Shown in pieces: positions 34,943 through 49,900 of a DNA stretch of 64,000 nt. The first letter of the stretch is position 1. Each line of letters opens with the position of its first letter. Both the position numbers and the translations under genes were made by a program. The DNA comes from Mytilus californianus (taxonomy: Eukaryota; Mollusca; Bivalvia; Mytilida; Mytilidae). Under the pieces are notes generated by a model. The model had not been told where the DNA came from. It did no database searches and was given only the letters and a program-made list of their open reading frames with translations. The stretch spans positions 120,308,771 through 120,372,770 of the forward strand of contig NW_026262581.1 of NCBI RefSeq assembly GCF_021869535.1. Direction: 5' to 3'.

Positions 34943-37748
34943 TATTGATCAAGCCAAAATGCTTCTGTAATTAGCTTTATTTGCAAAATATCTGAAAAAA
35001 TCTCTATTACGAACTAATTTTTATAATGTCACAGCCATCAAGACTTGTCAAATGTACACATTCTCTAAAAGCCTTTTTTCAGGCTTAAAAAAAAAAAGAT
35101 TATCAATTACTATAATAAATATTTTTTTCCCGTGAATTTACAGGGACAATAAGCCCCAAAAATGTACATTGTCCTTTCAAAGTAATTTTCACAAAAATAA
35201 ATAGAATGCTCTGCAGTGTGCAGCTTAATACGACCACAGATGTCGAACCCTGAACAGTTGGGCAAGTATGGACAATACATTCAAGCTTGATACAGCTCTG
35301 AATTTGGATTGTGATTAAGAATTTGACATAGCATAGGTTTCTGACACAGAAAGAATGTGGTCAAAGAACTGAATATTTTGAAATTGGACTTTTATAGGTT
35401 ATTGTCCAATATCCAAAATCTAAATACAGAGTTAGATTCAGCATATCCATTTACACCAAGAATTTTATTACATCATTTATTAATGGAAAATATTAGCTAA
35501 GTTTTTAAAATTCTCCATAAAGGAATTTAATTTAGCTGGTAGGAAAAGCTTTTATCAAATTAATTCATAATTTTGTGGTGTTTGAATATTACTACAAGTG
35601 GGGTACAGATGGATGTATATGGTAATTGAGATTTATTTGCCATCAGGTAACGATTGAAGTTTTTAAACATATTGTGACTTTGATTAGGGGAAATGAAATG
35701 CAGAATAAAAGTATATCAAAGTTATAAGGATAACAGAATTATATTATAAATGAACTGAAGATTTTTTTTAGAAAAATAGGATAAAAATATGGGATAAAAT
35801 TAGGGCATGAAATTGGGCATGCATTGGTAATTGTGGTTTATGGGATTGTAATTCTAAGTGGTTGGGATGTTATTTCAATTAAATTTGTGAATTTGTGGTT
35901 AGAACTGTTCTGAAAAGTGATATCAAAAGGTGACATTAATGGTGTGTGTTTTAAATCATCAAATAAGTATCATTAAATTGTGGTTTGAGATTTTTCCCTT
36001 TGAATAGAAATGTCAATATGGAGGAAATCGTGTTAAGTATATGTTGAAAATGTGTAGCACCCTAATTGTGACTCACTTGAAAACATGCCCCAAAATCAAA
36101 ATTCTAAATAGATGGTAATATTAATAGAAAAACAAAGGATATGGGGTATCCATCCATGACACAAAGTCAGTACATGCACATCAAAAAAACACACAAAAAG
36201 CAAAGGAACAGTGCTTTTATTGCTGTTCTTCATCTGAAAGTCTTAAAATGTAAAAATGTAAAGGACATGCATAATATGAAATATATTCTTGTATTTTAAA
36301 AGTTGCAAACACCCTTTTTAGACATGTAAATTAAAGGTATAGATGAATCTATAATATTAGCAAGGTACTAACTGCTGATATTCAAACAGTATAAGATTAT
36401 TACATAATGCATTTGTTTGGTAAAAAGGCTTATTGCAGGATGATAATTCTTTTAACTATTCTTTTATTTCAACCATACACATATATGTCATCAATACCGA
36501 AATGTCATGAATGTTTTATGGACAATAATGAATACAAATTTATATACAAATAAATAAAAAAAATCTTCTTCTCACAATAATTGCACATTAAAACTAACCA
36601 TCATGCGTCATATAGACCATCGCATCCAGCAAACTGACCATGATACATATGGTCAGATAAGGGTTTTTTGCAGAATACACAGAAATGCAGAAAGCAGGGT
36701 ATAGAAAAACAATGTTTGTAAACAATTTATTGCACATAAGTATACATATAAAATTATTACTTAAAAGTTGTCATTTTAAAATGAAAATATGAAAACGTAA
36801 TTTTGACATTTTATAAGAATCAAAGAAAACTTTGTTTTCAATAATTTCAAACTATTCAATCTATAAACAAATAGTTTTTCATATGATAATCTTGTTTTCA
36901 TCGAGCATTCATACAAAAAGTTGAAAGATAAGATTTTTATGTGGAATAGTTCTAATGGAAAAAGTAAATTTGAGTTATCCCCCTTCATATCAATAACATT
37001 TTTGTTTGTTTTTTCAATTGTTGATACAGAGGATGTTTCCTGCCCAGGCAGAATAGTTGTAAAAGACATTTTACTGTTTTCCTTATGTCAGAATACTATG
37101 ATACATAAGAGCTTGAGAGACATTATGTGTTAAAATTTGCTTTATGGAAATGTAAACCTGATAAAATTTTCCTCGATAATAAAATGCTATGTGTCTGTGT
37201 ATTATAATAATGGAGGTATCATATCATCATTGAACTTCCAAGAAAATCTCAAATCTTTAATCTTTAGTGAGTTTTAACAGATTGTTAAGTGTCATATATT
37301 GTTAAGCACATTCCTTTTAGGCTATTTAAAGAGTGGTATGGGTAAAATGAAAGAGACATTAATTTGGTATTAGATATAACCCTGCTATATAATTGGTCTA
37401 GAACAAGTGAAGTCATAAACTATACTGATTGTTTTAAATTAAGAGTTTCATATAACATTAATTACAAATGAAAGGAAAAAAATTATAATAATATTTGATA
37501 TCACAAAATGTACATAATAACACATTACATAAAGGTATAATGTATTTTACTTAAAATCAATTTCATGTAAACATTTTGTTTCTTTCCACTTGAGTTGGAA
37601 ATCAAGTGTATATCTTCACTCTTGTGTATGCCAGCATGTATAATTTGGTACGAGTAAATAATCCACATAATAATTCCCAATAAAAACATGAAATAAACAG
37701 TTAAACAGATCACAGACTTGTTTGATTATCATGAAATCTTTCCTGCAT
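34943..37748. other. Region 3' of TRPN, with a dispersed repeat
   Basis: Bases 35215-35470 are an inverted copy of the dispersed repeat tail at 1040-1205 and 7940-8180 (ACATTCAAGCTTGATACAGC). The part from about 36700 to 37748 is probably TRPN 3' untranslated sequence. A 97-codon minus frame at 36776-37069 has no recognisable motif. Confidence 0.5.
36726..36731 (-). terminator. Candidate TRPN polyadenylation signal
   Basis: TTTATT on the plus strand is AATAAA on the minus strand, about 1.0 kb after the TRPN stop. Another candidate is at 36463-36468. AT-rich sequence makes chance matches frequent, so this is only a suggestion. Confidence 0.2.
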
Positions 37749-37915
37749 TCACTCCATTTGTAGATTGCTATTCTCATTGCCTCCCACATCCTGCTTCTCA
37801 AATCCTTGCATAGAGTGATACCTCTGTACAACCATAGGCCAGTCAACAACATCTTCTATTCTCTGGGGACCATGGTGACCAGTAACACGTAAAAACCCAT
37901 CTGTAATAACAATAT
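37749..37915 (-). CDS. TRPN1: TRPN exon 20: final exon with stop
   Basis: Completes the codon split after APE (GAT) and reads DIVITDGFLRVTGHHGPQRI, DVVDWPMVVQRYHSMQGF and ends NSNLQME with TGA at 37751-37749. The acceptor AG at 37917-37916 was chosen over an AG seven bases upstream because only it keeps the phase. The V-x-D-W-x-x-V-x-x-Y motif is also near the end of NompC as I recall. Confidence 0.85.
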
Positions 37916-40900
37916 CTAAATTCTAAAACAACAATACAGTAAAAACTACTCATATTTCTTAAAGTTATTTCTTCCTTTATCTGCACATTATGCAAAATTA
38001 ACATTTCTATAATCAAATTAAATAAACCTTGCTTACTCCTGGCTCATAAGTTTTTATTTACTCGTCTCAATTCAGGGTGATCCAAAGCTTGACATAAAGT
38101 TTACTACGGTACTAAGGTACTTAGGTACTTGTCCATCTTTGAGAACACCTAGATATCCATTTTTAGTCATTTGAAAATAAGATGTGGTATGATTGCTAAT
38201 GAGACAACTCTCCATCAAAGACCAAATGACATAGAAGTTTACAACTATAGGTCACTGTACAGCTTTGAATTTTTGGGTTGTTTACTCATTTAGGGTAATC
38301 TTACACCTCTCTTATTCAGAATATAACTATTTTTTGTTTGGTAAAATATGTGTTTCTGCATTCTATTTATGAACTTATGATTTGGGTGTATGACCTGTAA
38401 CATGTTACTAATAAAATGTCTTAACTATCAAAATTTAACTCAATGAACCTTAAAAATAAATCAAGGTCAGGTGGTCTATGTTGGACAGATATCTTACAAT
38501 GAATGCTACTATAGACCAAATGTAACTGACCTATTATTTACAATAATTTAAAAACATAAAAAACTAATATGGATACCCATTATTATCCTTTTCTTGATTA
38601 GGATATTTCAGTTTCACACAGGAAACTCTATCTTTAAAATTTGAGGCAAAATAAACATTTTTCGTTCCCTATTATTAGTTTTTCCTTTTTTAACAGTGAT
38701 GTTCATTTCTCCCCTTCTTCTTACAGTGTGAATATTTCCATCCTTTTTCGCTATGCCTGACACTGCAGTGAACCTAGTCTCTGTATAACTGGATAGTCAT
38801 GTCCTTTATTGCATTTTTTATTGAAAAAAAAATGATTTGGTTTGGAAGTTTAAATGTTCCTATAGAAATCTGATTACAAAAGAAATATCACATCCTAATT
38901 TTGTCGATTTTGTTGTTTATAGAGCTGTTCAATTAAGCTATGGTTTGTCTCTCTTATTAAGTATAAACCATTCATCCATTTTGCAATCACACCAGCTTGA
39001 TTGGCATACATATATATTTTGCTTCAACACATAAGTTATTAATTTCAGTGTACAAGTAACTAATTTTCATCCAGTATGTTATACATATATATATGCCTCA
39101 GCATAGAATGAATCATGCATATATGCTTTTGGTAGCTTTAAGTTTTATGCTTGACAATATTTTACCGTCCCATTGCACATTGTTTCTTACCTTCAGGGGC
39201 AACCTGTGTATTACGCCTGACAACATTTCTCAACCAACCAACAGAATTTTGGGCGAGAAGGTCAACAGATCGTGAATCAGACAAGGCATCATTGTCATCT
39301 TCATCATTTACATAGTCCTTCGCTTGCGCAGAACACAACTTTCCTATAAAAAAAAAATAACAAAAAATGATATTGTTTAAAACCAAGAGTATACTTAGTA
39401 CAAGTATATAGCAAAAAGACCAAAAAATCCTTTCATTGAGTGTAAAATTCTGTAATAGCATTCAACATGTTGTGTGCTGTAATACTGTAAAAATAGTCAA
39501 AACTCTGTTTTTCACTGTATACTCTCTATCTGCTTTATTTTTCACTTAAAATGCAAAAAAAAGGGTTAAAATCATAATTGCAGGAACATTTTTGCAGTTT
39601 AATGTTTCTCTTTATTTAATACATTAATCAAGATTATAACCAAATCCATAAAAAAATGGGTACAATAAAATTGACATTCAAGGAAAATAACTTCTTTTAG
39701 AAGTCAGCTGCAATTTCTGCCATGTTGACTAATTTGCAGATCTTAACCTGCAGATCCTCTTTGCTTGAACAGCTTTTTTTCTATCTATTATAGTTTTGAA
39801 GATGGCAGCCAAATCACAAAAAAAAAGTAATAACTGTCATGTAAGGGCAATAACTCCTATAAAGAATTCTCTGACAATTTTGGTCAAAATCAGTAGTATA
39901 CAATAGTATACTTAATAGAACATCTTGACATTTTGAACATTTCAGTCCCTACCAATTTTCTCAAATAATGGTTTTTGAGATAATAGATAAAACTTGCATT
40001 TCACCCCTATGTTAATATTTCATATTTAGACTTGAAAACATGACATCCCAAAAACAATTGTGACCAAGTTTGGTTGAATTTGGCCCAGAAGTTTTAGAGA
40101 AGATTTTTGTAAAAGATAACACTCCACAGAGACCATTTTTGTAAAAGATTACAAACAACAAAACAAATAACAGATTCCAAGTGATCAGAGTAGCTCACAC
40201 TGAACCTTTGTGTAAAGTAATGTAAAAATGAAATAAGGATAATTTTTACCTTTGTATTTACATGCCATACGGCAATATGCAAAAATCTTGGTGAACAAAT
40301 TTAATGGAGCTGGTGTTGCAGATGTCTTGTTCATGTTTCTGATTAGTTTGGCTCTTCCAAACTTCCATTCTGTATCAGACTGTTGCTGTATCCTCTGATA
40401 CGTATCTGACATCATAGCAATTAACAGGTTTATAAGAACAATAAGTGTCACCATCATATATGTTCCAAATACAATTTTGGCCAGTGTGATCACCCATGCT
40501 GGATTACGATAAAGTGTTGGCAATGAATCTGGATCCACTAATCCAAATAATGAGAAAAATAACAGTTCAAATGCATCGATTGGCGTCAAGTATGTTACTG
40601 GTTCTCCATTACCTAACCCATTACCCAGGGATGGATCTGGATCTTTAGGAGCGTACACTGGTTGATATATTGCTGACAAATGTAATGTGAAACCTATCAT
40701 AAATATCAGTAATATGACAAGAAATCTTGTTAAGTCTTTCAGCAAGTCTCTTATAATAATGGCCCACGGTCCAAATAAATGATGAAATGATAAGAAGTCC
40801 AGAAGCTGTACAAAACTCATTAATAATGCCCAAGCTAAGATTTGATTTCTTATGTATAATAATATTAGCCTTTCGTCATATGAAAATGCAAAAGCAATGA

Positions 40901-43900
40901 CATGAAGGAATATTCCAATTGCACTAACAGCTATGGATATGACCTTAAGCCATCCAAGTCCTCCTCTATCACCTGGATTTGTTAGTTCTGACACCAGCAG
41001 ACCTGATAACCATGCTAATAATAACCACTCGTACCAGTGTGGTATTAACGATGCTGATTGATATATTGGCGTCAATGGATACACTACTGTCAGTGAAAAC
41101 AAGAACATTAAATACAAATGTGATACTAGGTATGCCATGAATTTGATTATAGGAATTTTGTTGTATCTTTGTCTTAATGGTAAAGATACTATTAACCACA
41201 CTAAAGGTACAAACAAAAATACTAAAAATAACATCACAATTTTCCATGTCGTCCATTTCAAATTACCCATCCAAACATCGGATAAATATTTCTGAACTGA
41301 TGGATGGGAAACTACTTCTTTCTGCTCATTTTCGATCAACACATCTAAAAATGGAGTTCCATGATTATCAACAGACTTTAGAATTTGTCCTGCACTGTTA
41401 GAACTAGCAGCTATTGCAGTCAACTCAGTAGCCATAAATTCACAGTAGTCCCCAGCAACCAGGAGGTCACGTGACCTCTCCTTTTCTTTGCTAGCTAGCA
41501 GACGGAAGCTACTTGACATTTTGGCAGCAGTGTCGACTGGAGCAGGTGAAAGCAGTATAAACTCTTCCAGACACTTGTTCTTTGTCAGTTTCCCACAGAC
41601 CATTAGGTCAAATACAAACTAAAATAGAAATCAGTAATTCATACATCTGTTTAGTTCTTATATTCCAAGGATATCTGTCCTATAAGAAGAAAAGAGAGAC
41701 TACAGTGGACGTCTCCAAGTTTGTTTGTGTAACCAAACTCTGATGCCAGTTTCCGGAATATAATTGCTTATGTTTATATTTTGACTTTGAAACAACTATA
41801 TACTTTGTGCAAATATGTCTGATGAACTCAAAAAAACATTTCACATCTTTGATTTTACACTTTTTAAAAGCTTTTTGAGGAATTGCTAAAGCAATACACT
41901 GTTTGCTACTGGCCATAAGTATCTAAAGATGAGCATTCAATGTAATATTTTCAATGTGAAAATGGTGTATTCATGAAATATAAATCAATTAAAAGGAACT
42001 TGAACTATACTGTGACTTCTTATAACATGAAAACTTAATTCTGTCATATTTGTTTTTTGTTTATTGTCTTGTAATTAATCAGACCATTAATTTTTTTATC
42101 CTTTGAATTGTTTCACTTTGGTCAAATCTGAACCTTTTATAGCCAACTATACAATATTAGCTTTGCTCATTGTTGATGGCAACACAGTAACCTATAATTT
42201 CTAAAATACACTTCATTTGGACTCTGTTGGATAGTTGTCTCATTGGCAATCATACCACATCTTCTTACTTTAAATCACTAAAATGCTGTACTTATATATA
42301 TCAAATATGCAATGGTTGTAAAAAAAAGACTTTGGGGGGTATAACCTGAAAACTAAAATGTAACATCACTTATAATAGACCACTGGACAGAATAACATAT
42401 TAGTCTGTTTAAATTTGATTTTAAAAGGCTTATAAAAAAAATTTGTTGTACCTAATACAGTTATGATTCTATGACTTTCTTTTGCATTTTTTATTGTTTT
42501 TCTCTTTTGAGAAACAACTTGTTTTCAAAGTGAAATTATTCCAATCTATTCTTACAATTCTCTTGAATTATAGTTAATATAAACCATATCCTTTTATATT
42601 TTCAGGTCTTTAATTTGTGTGTGTTTTCTGTCCAGTATTTATGACTTTCAATAACCCACCTTTTTATCATCCATTAGATGCTGAGTGTTGTGATCTTTCC
42701 TCAACAGATAACTCAACACTTCAGAGTGGTTCATAGCTGCAGCATAACATATTGGCACTTTCCCATCCTTTGTTTCAAACTTTGGCGATGCTCCACTTTC
42801 AACAAGCAGTTTGACAACGTTTAGATATCCAGCTTTGGCAGAGAAATGTAGCGAAGTCCATCCATTCTTATCACAAGCATTTATATCTGCCCCTTGGCCA
42901 AGTAATAAAGCGACCATATCCAAATGACCATTGGCAGCAGCCAAATGTAAGGCAGTTCTTCCCCTCTTGTCCTTCAGTTGTAATTGGCTGGTTGACTTAC
43001 TTAGCAACAAACTGACCACTGATGTATGTCCTCCTTGTGCTGCTAAGTGTAATGGAATAGCTCCCTGGAAAAAGAGTATAAATCAGATTCAGAAAAATTA
43101 TTAAACAGTGTGCTCTTTCAATAGCAAGATTACATTTTGTCCTTGGATTGGAAATCTCTGAAATCAAGGACAGGAGGGGTTACAGACCCAAATGTTATCG
43201 AGCAATTTCCTAGCAAGAAAAAAGGTTATAGTGGTGAAATACTGATGCATGTATATCATCAAAAATTTTGGAGAAATGGACATCATAAATGTTAAGCTGA
43301 AACAAGGATCCTAAGCGTGAAATGCTGGTCATTGTGATCAAATTGTTACAAAAATGAATTGCATGGTTTAAGGAAAATGTACAATAAATCAGCATGGCTT
43401 TCTGAATGATCAACCTGAACATAAAAATTCAGTGACAATATGAATCCCCCTAACATTCAGATTATTTTTTTACCTGAGCATTGGTTGAAACATCAGCCTG
43501 TACTCCTGGTGAGTTGAGTAACAATCTGACTAATCCCTCGTGTCCCGACTGGGCAGCTAAATGTAATGGTGTCAAACCAGACTGTAAAATAAAATGCATG
43601 TTTATCAATTTTATATTGAAATATCTCATCAGGCATAATTTTCCTGTTTGATATTATTGCGAACCCAATGAAAGTTTTCCACAGTGTCATCTCTATCTTG
43701 ACCAGGTATTTAAACTTTTGCAAGTTCACCTGTCCTATTGAATGAATACAATAGCTATTTTTCTCTGTGTAGTTTATTCACTGGGACCTTTAAATTTCTT
43801 CTAAGAGAAATCTATCACTCATTGATTAATTTACCTGAACAAAAAATTTAACTCTCAATGATAAAAATACATGTACCAATACTAAATAAGGACACACAAA

Positions 43901-46900
43901 ACTATATGTGATGTTGATTTATTCAATATCTAATAATTTAGTAGGCTTCTAGAATGTATTAGGGTAAGTTGTCTGCATTGGCTATTTGCAATATTAGCCA
44001 TAATAAACTGATTTACTTTATTTGCATTATTTACCAATTTTTACTGAATTGTCTACAGCTTTTCATAATTTTGTTCCAATGTTTTGACATTAAATTTTGC
44101 TATGTCCCTATGGAAATTTGTGACTTTCAAATTATTTTTTTGTGTTGGACCAAAAAAACTATGAAAGTGACAATGCTAATATTTACTCTTATTATCCATT
44201 TAGACTGTACTTCAATGTACATTTATTCTAATCAAGCTTAATGGTTTGTGAAAAAATGTCAAAATAAATAATCCTCTCAGACATAGATTTATAGAAATAA
44301 AAGGGATAAGTTAACAAGAATAACTATCTGTGAAAATAAGTTGGTTTACAGTATTTTATTAAATGTATTCTATAACTAGACAAAAAAAAATCAAATTTCA
44401 ATGGGAACATTGATAAAACTTTTGTTTGAAATCAACTTTTTATGATTGAATCAATGTTTATATTAAACTGAATGAAAATATATTATTAATATTGAATAAA
44501 TACATCATCACATGCAGTTAATGAGTATAAAAAAAGTATTTTTGGTCTATATATAAGAAATTTTTTTTACTCAGGTAAATTAATCAATGAGTGATAGATT
44601 TCTCTTAGAAGAAATTTAAAGGTCCCAGTGAATTAACTACACAGAGAAAAATAGCTATTGTATTCATTCAATAGGACAGGTGAACTTGCAAAAGTTTAAA
44701 TACCTGGTCAAGATAGAGATGGCACTGTGGAAAACTTTCATTGGGTTCGCAATAAAGTTTGTGAATAAAACATAAATGTATTTAACTCTTGGTTGTCTAA
44801 ATAATCTGTCAGTGATTGTTTCAAATACTAAAAAAACATTAATCAAAACTTTAAATTACAGCCTTGGAAGCTTTCAACATATATATGTGCAACTGCTGAC
44901 AAAAAAATATATACATATATAGGTTTGAATTATAAAACTGTAATTCCCATGCACATTATAATACAAATATAAAACACTATAGTCAGATGAGTGAGATTAT
45001 ATGTTGTATAGCATTTTATCCTTCTGTAGAGATTTGTCAATGCAAATGTATTCTCTTTCTTATCAATGATAATTCTAGAATTAATCTAAATAGACATGTT
45101 ATAAAGGGTTTGATGTTATTAAGAGTTTCTGCTGTAGAGTATGATTCAGGTATGTGATATAAGTTGAAATGTAGCATACTGTGGATTCATTTATTTTTGG
45201 CGGGTACTAATTTTCGTTGATTGCGTAAAACTGGCATTTTCATGGATATTTGATTTCGTGGTTAAAACATTGTCTGCATACATTCCTATTAAAAAAATTA
45301 AATTCGTTGAACATTTAAATTTGTGGTTCCCCTGTACCAATGAAATCCATGGAAATAGGTATCCATGGATAATGAATATTCACCGCAGTAGTATCAAACT
45401 AATGAAACCAAAGTATTTAATGAATATTCACCGCAGTAGTATCAAACTAATGAAACCAAAGTATTTAATGAATATTCACTGCAGTAGTATCAAACTAATG
45501 AAACCAAAGTATTTAATGAATATTCACTGCAGTAGTATCAAACTAATGAAACCAAAGTATTTAATGAATATTCACTGCAGTAGTATCAAACTAATGAAAC
45601 CAAAGTATTTAATGAATATTCACTGCAGTAGTATCAAACTAATGAAACCAAAGTATTTAATGAATATTCACTGCAGTAGTATCAAACTAATGAAACCAAA
45701 GTATTTAATGAATATTCACTGCAGTAGTATCAAACTAATGAAACCAAAGTATTTAATGAATATTCACTGCAGTAGTATCAAACTAATGAAACCAAAGTAT
45801 TTAATGAATATTCACTGCAGTAGTATCAAACTAATGCAACCAAAGTATTTAATGAATATTCACTGCAGTAGTATCAAACTAATGAAACCAAAGTATTTAA
45901 TGAATATTCACTGCAGTAGTATCAAACTAATGCAACATAATATTGTGCTTTGGACATCTTTACCTATATGATGGTAACTATCAAATACGGATTTATTTTT
46001 TTTTTTATATTTATTTCTGGACATCAAATAAAGCATTATTTAAATATTATAAGGATATAATACTTTTACCTAAAATGTGTATATATATGCTGCTGTATTT
46101 AGCCTATTAGACACAGAACTACAAACACAAAAAGCAGTTAACACGTGAAATGCAGAACTATGCACAACATTTTATAAACATCTACATTAACAAATATGAG
46201 AAGCAAATTACTCTATATTGTGTTATTCTATATAAGGTAAATAATTAGGTATTAGTTATTAAGTTAAATGTTGTGAAATTAAAAAAATATGTGACCTGTA
46301 CCTTACCTGTATACTATTTAACCATCTTAAAGCAAACTTTTTCTGAAACAGATTACTAGGTAGGTAAAAGTAGTCAGACAGAATAGAAATGCTAGACTAA
46401 AAGTAAGATTATAGTATTACTAAGGTAGTCAAGTTGAAAGTAGAAAAATGAAGCAATTTCAAAGGCATTGATCCATCAATTTTTTTCTTCTAATTTACAG
46501 ATATTTGAACATAAACTAGACACACAACAAAATTGGGAAACATAAAACAAATTTTACCTGACCATAGAGCTGCAAATCATATTTTAGATGAAAGAATTAA
46601 AAGAATATCAAGTCTGCATAAATAGAAACCAATATTCTACTTAATGATATACCTTACATGTTGAATTATCTACCAATTATTCTGAACTATTTTAAGCCCA
46701 TCCCAACTAAAACTGAACCAACCAGTATGCTGGTGATGTATCAAAAAGAGTTATCTCCCCTTGCATTGGAACAATTTTATATTGTAAAGCATGTTAACTA
46801 CATGTATTTACCCTCAAAATAACATAAAAAAATTTCTAAATGAGCTTTTTTACATGATAATATGCAACACTTCTAATTAACACAACAATACAGACAGGTG

Positions 46901-49900
46901 TATGTGCTCGTTCCTGAGGTGTTCCGAAAATCTATTTTTATAAGGGTAATTTCTGGATTCTTCATAGGAAATGTACGGAAAAAGAAAAAATGTAAGAAGT
47001 CTAGGTGAGGTATTATGAACTACAAAATATTCTGCCAAATGCATATTTTAAAACAGTGAATAGAAATGTAGGTGTTGTTTGGCAAAATATTTCAATCTGT
47101 TACTGAAAGAAGTTTCAGGATAATGAAATACTGGTGAAAAATTTGAGAATGTGATCAGCAAAACATCATTACAAACCATTCCACAGAATCAACAACAATA
47201 CATCAATATTAGTACAGAGAAAACATCATTACAAACCAGTCCACAGAATCAACAACAATACAGTATCAATATTAGTAAAGAGAAAGATTCAGTTACAAAA
47301 GTATTTGAAAATTAGCATTTTTTGCACTTGATATAATTTACTTTCATATAAAAAAAATTTTATTGCTAAAATCAAAGAAAGTTTCAAAGAAATTTTGACA
47401 AAAACTTCATCAAATGGAATTGGACAAAATTTCTTGTAAATTATACTTTGTATAAATATTAATTTCATAGTTTTGCTAATAATTATGATTAACATTTCAA
47501 TACAACAATACATTTACAAACTGAAAGAGGATTCACATCATTTCCAAATACTTCTTCACCTATCATAACACATCTATGATTTCTATACAACTCAATAACA
47601 ATATCAGAATACATTCTGATTCAAAAGAAGAATAATAAGATCTTATGATCTAAAAGTAATTGGTGTTTTATCTGGCTTACCTCAGAACCAAAGTCTTTAA
47701 AACCTGAATCTCCCCCAACTGGAGGCTCACTTTTAACTGTAGCAGGAACTTTTGTCAACATTTCCCTGACAAAATCTACCTGTCCAAAGTGGGCAGCTAC
47801 ATGTAGTCCTGACAATCCAGTCTGAAAAGAAACAGTTCTTTGTATTAGACCAGCCATCCATTATAGTTAAAAGGTGACAAAATTAAGGTTATTGATTAGG
47901 ATAAGAAATATATAGTTTGGTAAAACTTTGTAAAAACAAGAATGCAGATGTTGTAGCGTTAAGCATAACCCCACTTGAAATTCAAAGTATTGGAAAACAG
48001 GAAGTTGGTGTCTGACAGATCTGAAAATTGCTCACACTTTAAACTCAACACTGTTGAGCAGCTGACTAAATATAAACTTATTCTGTTTCTGCTAAAAATG
48101 CAAGGAAATAATTTTTTGGAGGAACAAACTGACAGACAAGGTGATTACAATAAAGCCCCCACGTATAAAATGGGGGTATAATATAATAATGTAGATAAAG
48201 TTACTTTTGAAACATTTTATGTAAAATGAATTTTCATTTCTTTCCATTTCTCACCTTTCATTGATATATTTGTTTATCTGTATACATGATATAAGTTTCT
48301 ACTAACAACTTTAAATCAGAATGTGTAATTTATTTAACCTTTTTACTAGTTATCCTCCATGATACATGTCCTTTCAAAGCTTCCAATATGTTAGTGTGAC
48401 CATGTTTAGCTGATAAATGGATTGCTGTCATTCCATCCTTGAAATAAAAAGTAAAATTATCATTCATCTCAGCAGTTATCACCAGAAAGTTATAAATTTC
48501 AAATAATTATGACAGTGACATTGAAAGTTTGAGTTTATAAGATACACTATATCAATTCTGCTATTCTAATACAAATACAACAATTTCATGAACTGTACCA
48601 TATTAAGTTGAAGTATATCAGAGTAGGTAATAGACAAGGCTCACTAAAAACATTGAAAACTGTAGCTACTTCAAATTCAGTAAAGAATGCCAATGAAGTC
48701 AGTTAAAATGAAATATATAGAAGTTAAAGCCACAGTTTAAAAAAACTTATTACCTATAATAAGAAATTCTTCATCAATTCAAATAGATGTTTAATTAGAA
48801 AACATAGTATTTGAACAATGTAAAAATTTGAAGTGATTGAAGCATGTTCAAGAGAGACAGGACATCCTATATTGCCTGAAACAGAAATGCCTCCCATGAA
48901 GTTTATCATAGGCAAGACAAAATGACTAATTTCACTGTATGTTTGTAATAATAAACACAATTCAAGTCTGTACAAGAAATAATCTACTCACAGCATTTTC
49001 ATCAACAGCGGAAGCCCCAGCCTCTAATAGCACCTGTACGACCTCTTTATGACCTCCGGCTGCTGCAAGGTGCAAAGCTGTAGAATCATTGGTCTGAAAA
49101 ATATATTTGTATCATTCTAATCATCAGGACAAGTAGTGTAATAAAAACAAGATATTTCACATAATATCTTGCAAATTTCAGTAACCCTCACTTGTTATTG
49201 GTTATATTAATTCCATACTCAGTCGGTATAATAAATAAACTGTTAACACAGGGATATGTCTCGCCTTTTTGTAATTTTGATAATGCAAATGTTGAAATTA
49301 AAATAGCAATACATTAACATGTAAGTTATGCAAATATTCAAAGCCAATGAACCATGACAGAAAGTACATGGGTAAACAATCTCCATGGAAATGAGATGTA
49401 CCAATGCTAATATAACTGCATACCAAAGACCATTAACTTATCATAAGTCGTTCCCTTTAAACAAACCTAAACACAAACATTAACTTGTAAACTATGTAAT
49501 AGTTTCAAAGTCAATGAACCATGATGAGGGGTCGGGGCTATATAATCTCAATGGAAATGAGACTTGCAAATGCCAATAAATTTGCATACCAAATATCATT
49601 GACTTAACATTAGCGGTTCATCTTAAACTGATCTAATCACACACTAATATATGTAATCTAAGCAAGAGTTTCAAAGTCAATAGACCATGACTGAGGGGGC
49701 GGGGCAAAATAATCTCCATGGAAATGAGATGTGTTAATGCTTATACAACTGCCTACCAAATATCATTGACCTAGCACTTATGGTTCCCCTTGAACTGACC
49801 TTATCACAAACTAATACATGTAAACTAAGCAAAAGATTCAAAGTCAATAGACCATGACTGAGGGGGACGAGCAAAATAATCTCCATGAAAATGAGATATG

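Noticed and set aside
36776..37069. A 97-codon minus frame downstream of the TRPN stop as an alternative last exon
   Set aside because: An AG lies upstream, but no donor in exon 20 gives a sensible join and the frame has no recognisable motif; it is more likely 3' untranslated sequence.
45258..45971. A 237-codon plus-strand frame with a perfect 16-residue repeat that looks like a repetitive protein
   Set aside because: It is the in-frame reading of a 48-bp minisatellite inside a TRPN intron; the non-repeat part is MITE sequence and no promoter or splice context supports it.
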